NCBI GenBank assembly: GCA_031271065.1
Contig: JAISWP010000116.1
Span: 1 to 17,244, forward strand
Length of the DNA stretch: 17,244 nucleotides
Reading direction: 5' to 3'
Source: Synergistaceae bacterium
GTDB lineage: Bacteria > Synergistota > Synergistia > Synergistales > Synergistaceae
The first letter of the stretch is position 1; the number at the start of each line of letters is the position of its first letter. The notes under the pieces were generated by a model. It was not told where the DNA came from, searched no databases, and was given only the letters and a program-made list of their open reading frames with translations. This document shows, piece after piece, positions 7,691-13,905 of the stretch. The position numbers and the translations under genes were made by a program.

Positions 7691-8247
7691 AACCTGACTT
7701 TCACCGGCTCCTTCGATTCCTCGTCCGCGCTGAACATGGGCGCTTCCTCATAGCCGAACCTGCGGGATATGAGGACTGCCGGGAATGATTTGACCGCTAT
7801 GTTGAAATCCCGGACGGTTCCGTTGTAGTAACGCCTCGCAAGCTGCAGGTCGCTTTCGAGGGATGAGAGTTCGCGCTGAAGTTCCGTGAAATTTGCGTTT
7901 GCCTTGAGTTCTGGATATGATTCCGCCACTGCGAAAAGGGTCCGGAGGGTCTGTGTCAGAGAGTTTTCCGCGTCTATTCGGGCGTCCTGCGTAGATGCGG
8001 TCTGGATCGCGCTTCTCGCCCCTATCACAGCCTCCAGCGTGTTTCGTTCGTGGGAGGCGTACCCTTTTACAGTCTCCACCAGATTGGGGACGAGATCGAA
8101 TCTTCGCTTCAGCTGGATGTCAACGCCGCTCCAGGCTTCGTCTTTGAGGCTGGCAAGACGGATCAGCCTGTTGTAGACCGATATCCCCCAGAGAAGAGCC
8201 GCTATAGCAATGATCGCCGCGGTTATCGCTATTGGAATTGCGGGCAT
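7687..8247 (-). CDS. lemA: LemA family membrane-anchored protein
   Basis: A 186-residue protein of the LemA family: a single N-terminal transmembrane helix (about residues 4-24), a short segment with YNRLIRL, then a helical-bundle domain with the family hallmarks DEAWSGVDIQLKRRFDLVPNLVETVKGYASHE (36-67), a glutamate/alanine-rich middle, and YYNGTVRDFN (140-149) before the C-terminal FPAVLISRRFGYEEAPMF. Usual family length. Its cellular role is not established. Unlike many relatives it has no adjacent TPM-domain or HtpX-type protease gene here. The ATG at 8247 is preceded by GAGGTGAT at correct spacing. Convergent with purF; the two stop codons overlap at 7687-7690. Confidence 0.93.
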   Translation of the reverse strand: MPAIPIAITAAIIAIAALLWGISVYNRLIRLASLKDEAWSGVDIQLKRRFDLVPNLVETVKGYASHERNTLEAVIGARSAIQTASTQDARIDAENSLTQTLRTLFAVAESYPELKANANFTELQRELSSLESDLQLARRYYNGTVRDFNIAVKSFPAVLISRRFGYEEAPMFSADEESKEPVKVRF

Positions 8248-8275
8248 GATATCACCTCACTTTTAACATAAAATT

Positions 8276-8288
8276 ATTAGATTCTAAT
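8276..8288. promoter_or_regulatory. 13-bp palindrome in the lemA leader
   Basis: ATTAGA-T-TCTAAT is a perfect palindrome centred at 8282. It lies about 17-29 bases downstream of the lemA -10 box and about 28 bases before the lemA start, a place suited to a repressor site. AT-rich surroundings raise the chance of coincidence. Confidence 0.3.
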
Positions 8289-8304
8289 GCAAATTGCTCG
8301 CACG

Positions 8305-8332
8305 ATAATACACTTTATCTCAAAAAATGCAA
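8305..8332 (-). promoter_or_regulatory. Promoter of lemA
   Basis: Reading the minus strand, TTGCAT (8332-8327) is separated by 16 bases from TATTAT (8310-8305). That is 4 of 6 and 5 of 6 matches to the sigma-70 consensus. Transcription would start near 8298, about 50 bases upstream of the lemA ATG. Confidence 0.55.
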
Positions 8333-8389
8333 CCTTTCATAAGCATAGATGCAGTGGCGGTTATTTATTAAAGTGAAATAAAAACCCCG

Positions 8390-8653
8390 CTAAAAACATT
8401 TAATCAATAGTTTTTTTCGGATATCGTTCTTTTTATCCGCCAATCCCCAGCGATGACGCGCGGCCCCAATCCCTGGGTTTCCCCAGTCGAACGCCGTTAC
8501 CTCCGGCGGGGCCAGTATACGTACAGGCGGTCCCCCAAAGCCGGCGCCGCTGCCGACGTAAACATAACCTCCGCCGTTTCCCGGCAATCCCTGTTTTACC
8601 GCCGAGCTGTCCAGAGTATTCGGAGGATACGGTGACAACTTCCGCAGAGTCAT
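8390..8653 (-). pseudogene. Uncertain glycine-rich open frame, possibly a gene remnant
   Basis: Between lemA and the AmmeMemoRadiSam operon the minus strand is open for up to 140 codons; from the ATG at 8653 it would give 87 residues. The middle reads like coding sequence (GNGGGYVYVGSGAGFGGPP, then PEVTAFDWGNPGIG) with a charged end DKKNDIRKK. I do not recognise a family. There is no ribosome-binding site before the ATG, and the ATG falls inside the -10 box of the plus-strand promoter, so an intact expressed gene is unlikely. It may be the decayed 3' end of a longer gene or a chance frame in GC-rich DNA. Confidence 0.2.
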
Positions 8654-8668
8654 TATAATAATGATGAC
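8632..8668 (+). promoter_or_regulatory. Promoter with overlapping palindrome for the AmmeMemoRadiSam operon
   Basis: GTGACA at 8632-8637 and a perfect TATAAT at 8654-8659 are separated by 16 bases. CATTAT-A-ATAATG (8651-8663) is a 13-bp palindrome covering the -10 box, and GTCAT (8649-8653) is matched by ATGAC (8664-8668). A protein bound here would block RNA polymerase, so this is a candidate operator. Transcription would start near 8666, leaving a leader of about 34 bases. Confidence 0.6.
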
Positions 8669-8699
8669 GCACGACAAACCATGAGCGGAGGTGATCTGT

Positions 8700-9506
8700 A
8701 TGTCCTGGCTTTGGGCGGCGCTGACGCCGCATCCGCCGATAATAGTGCCCGGCGTGGGCGGCGGGAGGGAGAGGGAAGCTGCCGCGACTTTAGACGGCGT
8801 CGGCAGGCTCATGCGCGGTCTTGTCTCGCTGGGCAGGCCCGACCGGATACTGCTCCTGTCCCCGCACCAGCCCTATGCGCTCGGAGCGTTCGCCGTCAAC
8901 GGCTCCCCTCTCATAAAAGGAGGGCTCTCCATGTTCGGCGCTCCGGTATCGTTCGAACTCCGTACGCCCGCTTCCGACGCAAAGTCCCTTGCCGATTACC
9001 TGGGGACCAGGGACATTCCCGTCGGCATGGTTTCGTCCGGTGATTTGTCGAGGGACCAGGGCTCGACCGTGCCGCTTTATTTTCTGAGGGAGAGTTTCGC
9101 CGAATTGCCCGATGTGGTGCTGTCAAGCCCGATCGGGCTCGACCTGAGACAGGCCTTTGCCCTTGGGGAGGCTCTCGCGGATTTCGACGACGGGCGCAGC
9201 TGGGGGCTGGCCGCCAGCGGAGACCTCTCGCACAGGTTGAAGCCGGGCGCTCCGGCGGGTTTCAGGCCCGAGGGACAGCGGTTCGACGACGCCGTAGTGA
9301 AGGCGCTGGAGAACGCCGACGCGTCGGTGCTGCTCGACATGCCCCGGAAGGTGATAGAAGAGGCGGGCGAGTGCGGGCTTCGTTCCGTGCTGGCGATGCT
9401 CGGCATGGTTTCCCGGTTCGGCGGCCGGGTTGAAGTGCTCTCGTATGAAGGACCCTACGGGGTAGGATACTGCTGCGCGTTTTCGGCGCTTGGAAGCGCG
9501 TCATGA
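8700..9506 (+). CDS. Memo/LigB-like protein of the AmmeMemoRadiSam system
   Basis: A 268-residue protein with the class III extradiol dioxygenase (LigB-like)/Memo fold pattern. By motif comparison with Memo, TPHPPII (His11), SPHQPY (His56) and ECGLRS (Cys225) line up with Memo's reported metal ligands His49, His81 and Cys244, and SGDLSHRL (Asp175, His178) lines up with SSDFCH. All are kept, so a bound metal is plausible. Residues 119-121 read DQG where, as I recall the family, DHG is usual. The C-terminal SYEGPYGVGY is typical of copies found with AMMECR1. The substrate is unknown. The ATG at 8700 is chosen for GGAGG at 8687-8691; a GTG at 8691 is in frame but sits on that site. It overlaps the AMMECR1 gene by ATGA. 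Confidence 0.85.
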   Translation: MSWLWAALTPHPPIIVPGVGGGREREAAATLDGVGRLMRGLVSLGRPDRILLLSPHQPYALGAFAVNGSPLIKGGLSMFGAPVSFELRTPASDAKSLADYLGTRDIPVGMVSSGDLSRDQGSTVPLYFLRESFAELPDVVLSSPIGLDLRQAFALGEALADFDDGRSWGLAASGDLSHRLKPGAPAGFRPEGQRFDDAVVKALENADASVLLDMPRKVIEEAGECGLRSVLAMLGMVSRFGGRVEVLSYEGPYGVGYCCAFSALGSAS

Positions 9507-10027
9507 ACGCCCATCCATACGTGACGCTCGCCAGGAGGACGGTCGAGCGTTATCTGGCGGGCGAAGCCCTGCCGGGCGGAGCGGAAATCGATCCGCGAAG
9601 CGAGCTGTGGAGCGTGAAGAGGGCCTGTTTCGTGTCCATAAAGACGCTGCCGGGCGACCTGCGCGGATGTATCGGAACAGTCGTTCCGCTCAGACCGTCT
9701 CTCGACGTCGAGATAATCGAAAACGCGATATCGTCGTCGACCCGCGACCCGAGGTTTCCTCCCATGACGTCCTCCGAACTTTCCGGGGTCAGTTTTTCGG
9801 TGGACGTGCTGGGAGTTCCCGAGAGCGTCGGAGATAGCGCGTCATTGGACCCGAAAAAGTGGGGGATCATCGTCTCGAAGGGCGCTCTGCGCGGAGTGCT
9901 TCTCCCGGATCTCGAAGGGGTCGATACGGTCGCGGAGCAGATCGGAATCGCCGCCCGCAAGGCTGGGATATATGACATTGCCGGGATATCTATAGAGCGT
10001 TTTGCCGTGACAAGGTACAAAGAGTGA
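9503..10027 (+). CDS. AMMECR1-domain protein (AmmeMemoRadiSam system protein A)
   Basis: A 174-residue protein consisting of one AMMECR1 domain. The hallmark LRGCIGT is at residues 53-59, followed by RDPRFPP (81-87) and SVDVLG (99-104), with the late GVLLPDLEGVDTVAEQI segment of the family. No signal peptide or membrane helix, so cytosolic. AMMECR1 homologues occur in all domains of life and their biochemical role is not established. In some bacteria the domain is, to my knowledge, fused behind a LigB-like domain; here it is a separate gene whose ATG overlaps the upstream stop by 4 bases, so the two products are probably made together and may interact. The radical SAM gene begins 16 bases after its stop. 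Confidence 0.93.
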   Translation: MNAHPYVTLARRTVERYLAGEALPGGAEIDPRSELWSVKRACFVSIKTLPGDLRGCIGTVVPLRPSLDVEIIENAISSSTRDPRFPPMTSSELSGVSFSVDVLGVPESVGDSASLDPKKWGIIVSKGALRGVLLPDLEGVDTVAEQIGIAARKAGIYDIAGISIERFAVTRYKE

Positions 10028-10043
10028 CCGGGAGTATAGGGGA

Positions 10044-10904
10044 ATGAACCTCGCTCCGAGGTGGTGGCGGCCGGTCGGCGGCGGAGCGTTTTCCGCCGCC
10101 TGCGACCTCTGTTTCAGGAAATGCGTCATCAAAAAAGGCCGTCATGGGGTGTGCGGGGCCAGAGCGTACAGGGACGAAGGCTTCGTCTCTCCCCAGCTGG
10201 GCCGTTTTATATCGGTGGCGATCGACCCGATAGAGAAAAAACCGCTCCGAAGATGGCGGCCCGGATCGCAGATACTCTCGCTCGGCGGTCTCAGGTGTAA
10301 CATGTACTGCCCGTTCTGCCAGAATCACGCGATAGCCCATCCCCTCGGGACGGTGAGGGCGCGGGAGATATCGCTGGAATCCCTCGTCGAACTGGCGGGC
10401 AGAATGTCTCAGACCGCCGTGGCTTACACGTACAACGAGCCCGCTCTCCAGGCGGAGTACATATTTGCCGCTTCCCCGATATTACGGGAGAACAATATCG
10501 CCACGGTCATGGTGACGAACGGCATGTTCTCCGAGGCTGTCTGCGGCGAGGCGATCGGGCTGGTGGACGCGATGAACGTGGATGTAAAGACCTTCGACGA
10601 GGGCAGATACGCGGAGTTGGGAGGATCGCTCGAAACCGTCAGAAGAAATGTCGAGCGGCTCGCTGAAGGAGGGGTTCACATCGAGATATCGAACCTGATA
10701 GTGCCGAAAATCAGCGACGACGAGAACGATTTCGTCCGCCTGACCGAATGGCTCGCCGGCGTGTCGCCCGATATTCCGCTGCATATATCCAGATATTTCC
10801 CGGCTTTCCGGTACTTCGAGCCGCCCACTGAGCTGCCGGTCATGGAACGCTTTCGCGGCATCGCGTCAAGCAGGCTGAAGTACGTATATCTCGGGAACCT
10901 CTAA
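10044..10904 (+). CDS. AmmeMemoRadiSam system radical SAM enzyme
   Basis: A 286-residue radical SAM protein related to the pyruvate formate-lyase activating enzyme group. The [4Fe-4S]-SAM motif is C-N-M-Y-C-P-F-C with Cys85, Cys89 and Cys92. An N-terminal cysteine cluster (Cys20, Cys23, Cys27, Cys37) followed by IDPIEKKPL (60-68) is characteristic of the AMMECR1-linked subfamily and could bind a second cluster or zinc. YTYNEP (128-133), VTNG (157-160) and NVDVKTF (178-184) are further family motifs. Its target, small molecule or protein, is unknown. The ATG at 10044 has GGGAG at 10030-10034. It is the last gene of the three-gene operon. Its TAA overlaps the stop of the convergent J-domain gene. 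Confidence 0.92.
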   Translation: MNLAPRWWRPVGGGAFSAACDLCFRKCVIKKGRHGVCGARAYRDEGFVSPQLGRFISVAIDPIEKKPLRRWRPGSQILSLGGLRCNMYCPFCQNHAIAHPLGTVRAREISLESLVELAGRMSQTAVAYTYNEPALQAEYIFAASPILRENNIATVMVTNGMFSEAVCGEAIGLVDAMNVDVKTFDEGRYAELGGSLETVRRNVERLAEGGVHIEISNLIVPKISDDENDFVRLTEWLAGVSPDIPLHISRYFPAFRYFEPPTELPVMERFRGIASSRLKYVYLGNL

Positions 10905-11641
10905 TACTTGTATATCCTCACGTCGGAACCTTTCGCCCAGCCCTCGAACTCGGAGCAGGATACGTAGTACCAGACGCTCTCATCGCTGCCCCTCATCTCT
11001 TTCGTGGCAAACACCACGGAGTCCCTGCGCATAACCGCGACCGGACGGGACGACTCGGAAGGCATTGCCCGGCACACTGCCCTGTCCTGGGTGACCACCC
11101 CTCCGGTTTTGACCTGGTAGCTGCGGACGGTCGGCCTGCCGCCAGCGCGCTCTATCGCCGCCCGAGGTTCTTCCGCCGCGGTCGGTTCGTTTCCGATCAC
11201 CCTGAATATCCCGGCCCTGGCCTCCATCGATGGCTCCGTCCCCCTGAAAAATCCGAACCACCGCAAGACGGCGGCCCCCGCGATACATATGAGTATCGCC
11301 GAGACGAAAATTTTCGGCAGATTTTTTTTCCTCTGTCTCAGTTTTTTTTCGAGTTTATTGAATTCTAACTGGGCCGCCACAGCTGTCTCCGCCGAGCCGA
11401 AGTTGTGTATATTGCCGGTTGGCCTGGGGCGGTCCGTATATCCCAGGGAGAGGTCGTATTCCCGCCTTTTGCGCGGGTTCGCCAGACATTCGCAGGCTTC
11501 CGCAGCCTCCCGCATCATGGCTTCCTCCGCCTCGTTCTGCGGAGGCAGCGAGGTCATGGCCGAGTATGCGGCTTTTATCTCATCGATTGAGGCCTTCTGG
11601 GAAACTCCCAGGATGAAATAATAATTTTTAACGGTTTGCAT
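10901..11641 (-). CDS. Membrane protein with HPD-less J-domain and C-terminal SH3-like domain
   Basis: A 246-residue protein. Residues 5-68 resemble a J-domain (NYYFILGVSQKAS, EIKAAY, then EACECLANPRKRREYD), but the HPD tripeptide between helices II and III is absent; the region reads SLPPQN (31-36). Without HPD it should not stimulate DnaK ATP hydrolysis. A basic stretch KKLRQRKKNLPK (99-110) precedes a single transmembrane helix (about 110-127), predicting J-like domain inside and C-terminus outside. Residues about 183-245 look like a bacterial SH3 domain (VWYYVSCSEFEGWAKGSDV), often a cell-wall-binding or adaptor module. I cannot name the protein. The ATG at 11641 has GGGGAG about 7 bases upstream. 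Confidence 0.75.
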   Translation of the reverse strand: MQTVKNYYFILGVSQKASIDEIKAAYSAMTSLPPQNEAEEAMMREAAEACECLANPRKRREYDLSLGYTDRPRPTGNIHNFGSAETAVAAQLEFNKLEKKLRQRKKNLPKIFVSAILICIAGAAVLRWFGFFRGTEPSMEARAGIFRVIGNEPTAAEEPRAAIERAGGRPTVRSYQVKTGGVVTQDRAVCRAMPSESSRPVAVMRRDSVVFATKEMRGSDESVWYYVSCSEFEGWAKGSDVRIYKY

Positions 11642-11684
11642 CTCCGTCTCCCCGATTGGTCAGTTTTTTGGCAAGACAGCATTC

Positions 11685-11712
11685 AATATACTATGGAGGA
11701 CGAGTAAGTCAA
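11685..11712 (-). promoter_or_regulatory. Promoter of the J-domain/SH3 gene
   Basis: On the minus strand TTGACT (11712-11707) is followed after 16 bases by TATATT (11690-11685), 5 of 6 matches in each box. Transcription would start near 11678, about 37 bases before the ATG at 11641. Confidence 0.6.
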
Positions 11713-11728
11713 GTATCGGTGCATACTA

Positions 11729-11758
11729 TTCCGAACGCGGACGCGCCGCGTTTATAAT
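11729..11758 (+). promoter_or_regulatory. Candidate promoter of the agmatine deiminase gene
   Basis: A perfect TATAAT lies at 11753-11758, about 80 bases before the start codon. The -35 region is poor: TTCCGA at 11729-11734 with 18-base spacing matches only 3 of 6. A weak -35 often goes with activator dependence, which would suit an inducible catabolic gene, but no activator site was recognised. Confidence 0.4.
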
Positions 11759-11838
11759 AGACGCGGGGGAGGCGCGTTCGATTTAAAGCGGCGAACTGTG
11801 CGGTCTTTTGAAAAAGTTCCGGCGACTGGAGGTTTGGG

Positions 11839-12906
11839 ATGATCATGGCGAGCCGTTTTTACATGCCGGCGGAGTGGGAGGAGCATCAGAGGATGCTGAT
11901 GGCGTGGCCCGTGTCCGGCTTTTCGTCCGGTGAGGGCCTGCGCGAGGCCCGGGAGGCATACGCGGACACGGCCCGGGCGATCGCGGAATTTGAGCCGGTC
12001 GTCATGCTGGCGAATTCGGATCACTCGGGCCAGGCCCGGGAGATGTGCGGCGGTGGTGTTAGCGTTCTGGAGATAGAACACGACGACGCCTGGATACGGG
12101 ACAACGGGCCGACTTTCGTGCTGGACGGCGGAGGATCGCTGGTCGGCGTCAGCTGGAACTTCAACGCGTGGGGGTTGAAATATCCCGACTATGCGCTCGA
12201 CGATACGGTCCCCGAGAAACTCTGCCAGGTCTGGGGCGTGCCGGTCGTAAAACCCGGAATCGTTTTGGAGGGCGGATCGGTACACACCAACGGGCGGGGA
12301 ACCGTCATAGCTACCGAGGAGTGTCTGCTGAACGGGAACCGCAATCCCCGCCTCGGCAGGAAGGAGATAGAATCGGTCCTCATGGAGTACCTGGGAGCGG
12401 AAAGAGTGGTGTGGCTGCCCTTCGGCCTTTGTGACGACGAAACAGACGGACATGTGGACAACGTCTGCTGTTTCATCGCCGAAAACACCGTTCTCATCCC
12501 CTGGACGGACGACCGGACGAGCGGCAATTACGCGCGTTTCGAGCGAAACAGGCGCGAACTGGAGGCGCGGGGGCTGTCGGCGGAGACCGTCGTCCATCCA
12601 GCCCCGACGCGTTTTGACGGGCGCGAACTGGCCCTGAGTTACGTGAACTTCGTATTCGCGAACGGGGCGGTGATCATGCCGGCGTTCGGCGGCGGACACG
12701 AGAGTACGGACGCGCTCGCCCGGGACCGCATGAGGGAACTGTTTCCAGAAAGGGAAATCGTCCAGCTGCCGGCCCTCCCCATAGTCAAAGCCGGAGGCGG
12801 CATTCACTGCATCACCCAGCAGGTTCCCGGTGAAACACCGGCGCGGCCGCGTCCTTCAGACCCGGAACGCTATACCCGGGATTCATCGAAAGAGAGGTGC
12901 TTTTAA
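11839..12906 (+). CDS. aguA: Agmatine deiminase
   Basis: A 355-residue peptidyl-arginine-deiminase-family enzyme converting agmatine to N-carbamoylputrescine and ammonia. Family signatures in order: MPAEWEEHQRMLMAWP (9-24), DDAWIRDNGPTF (82-93), WNFNAWG (106-112), EGGSVHTNGRGT (144-155), TEECLLNGNRNP (159-170), DGHVDN (203-208, His205) and GGGIHCITQQVP (319-330) with the catalytic Cys324. A complete active site and normal length make it very probably functional. The ATG at 11839 follows GGAGG at 11828-11832 by 6 bases; a second ATG at 11845 is less well spaced. The C-terminal 25 residues are charged and variable. Its stop shares one base with the next gene's start, and that gene encodes the next enzyme of the pathway. 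No arginine decarboxylase is in the window. Confidence 0.95.
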   Translation: MIMASRFYMPAEWEEHQRMLMAWPVSGFSSGEGLREAREAYADTARAIAEFEPVVMLANSDHSGQAREMCGGGVSVLEIEHDDAWIRDNGPTFVLDGGGSLVGVSWNFNAWGLKYPDYALDDTVPEKLCQVWGVPVVKPGIVLEGGSVHTNGRGTVIATEECLLNGNRNPRLGRKEIESVLMEYLGAERVVWLPFGLCDDETDGHVDNVCCFIAENTVLIPWTDDRTSGNYARFERNRRELEARGLSAETVVHPAPTRFDGRELALSYVNFVFANGAVIMPAFGGGHESTDALARDRMRELFPEREIVQLPALPIVKAGGGIHCITQQVPGETPARPRPSDPERYTRDSSKERCF

Positions 12907-13775
12907 TGCGGGAAATTACCGTAGCTGTCACTCAGATGAAAAGCCGCGGCAGCAGGAAAGAGAACATATCCGCCGCCTGCGGGCTCGTCCGGGAGGCGGT
13001 TTCCGCCGGGGCTCAGGCGGTGCTTTTGCAGGAGCTTTTCGAGACCGGCTATTTCTGCCAGAAAAAAAAACCGTCGTATTTCGAACTCGCGGCGGCGGCG
13101 TCCGAGAACGAGGCGATACGCCGCATGTCGGACCTCGCCAGGGAACTGGGGGCGGTGATCCCGGTGAGCTTTTTCGAGAAAGCCGGCCGGTCGTATTACA
13201 ACTCTCTGGCGATGATAGACGCGGACGGGTCTGTCCTGGGCGTCTGCCGCAAGAGCCATATACCGGACGGGGAGGGGTACGAGGAAAAATTTTACTTTAC
13301 CCCGGGCGACACCGGATTTTTGGTGTGGGACACCGCCTACGGCCGCATGGGATGTGGTATATGCTGGGATCAGTGGTTTCCGGAAGCCGCCCGCGCGATG
13401 GCGCTTGCGGGGGCCGAGCTTCTGCTCTATCCGACCGCGATCGGCTCGGAGCCCGCCGACCCGTCCGTGGACTCGCGGCCCCACTGGCAGACCTGTATGC
13501 AGGGGCACGCTGCGGCCAACATGACGCCGGTCGCGGCTTCCAACCGGATCGGGACGGAATGGGAGGACGGCTCGTCGGTCACCTTCTACGGCTCGTCGTT
13601 CATAGCGGACGGGCGAGGGCAGATAGTCGTCCAGGCCGACGCGGTTTCCGAATGTGTCCTGACCGCGAAATTCGACCTGGACGAACTGAAATCGCGCCGC
13701 CGCGGCTGGGGGCTCTTCGGCGACCGCCGCCCGGAACTGTACGGCAGGCTGACAAGCCCGGCGTCCGGCCTGTGA
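12906..13775 (+). CDS. aguB: N-carbamoylputrescine amidase
   Basis: A 289-residue nitrilase-superfamily amidohydrolase that cleaves N-carbamoylputrescine to putrescine, CO2 and ammonia. The nitrilase triad is intact: Glu43 in LLQELFETGYF, Lys116 in RKSHIPDGEGYEEKFYF and Cys153 in GCGICWDQWFPE. The sequence ICWDQWFPEAAR and the later LLLYPTAIGSEP are characteristic of the plant and bacterial N-carbamoylputrescine amidase branch. The ATG at 12906 overlaps the aguA stop (TAATG), with GAGAGGTG at 12892-12899 as ribosome-binding site. The pair aguA-aguB together converts agmatine to putrescine. A terminator follows about 25 bases after the stop. Confidence 0.95.
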   Translation: MREITVAVTQMKSRGSRKENISAACGLVREAVSAGAQAVLLQELFETGYFCQKKKPSYFELAAAASENEAIRRMSDLARELGAVIPVSFFEKAGRSYYNSLAMIDADGSVLGVCRKSHIPDGEGYEEKFYFTPGDTGFLVWDTAYGRMGCGICWDQWFPEAARAMALAGAELLLYPTAIGSEPADPSVDSRPHWQTCMQGHAAANMTPVAASNRIGTEWEDGSSVTFYGSSFIADGRGQIVVQADAVSECVLTAKFDLDELKSRRRGWGLFGDRRPELYGRLTSPASGL

Positions 13776-13798
13776 TTTTGTTTTTTTACCCGCGCGAT

Positions 13799-13826
13799 AC
13801 CGCCATATCGTAAAATGGTGGTTTTT
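13799..13826 (+). terminator. Rho-independent terminator after aguB
   Basis: ACCGCCAT (13799-13806) pairs with ATGGTGGT (13815-13822) in an 8-bp stem with one G-T pair and an 8-base loop, and the stem runs into a T-tract (13822-13826) with more T-rich sequence after it. It separates the aguAB unit from the next promoter. Confidence 0.75.
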
Positions 13827-13839
13827 GCGTTTATGTTTT

Positions 13840-13868
13840 TTGTAAAAATGCTATCTTTCGAATATAAA
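13840..13868 (+). promoter_or_regulatory. Promoter of the putrescine aminotransferase gene
   Basis: TTGTAA (13840-13845) and TATAAA (13863-13868) are separated by 17 bases. Transcription would start near 13875, about 31 bases before the ATG. Because a terminator lies just upstream, this gene is probably a separate transcription unit from aguAB, although related in function. Confidence 0.55.
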
Positions 13869-13905
13869 TTAAATCAAGCACGTCAATTACGGAAGGAAGG
13901 ATAAA

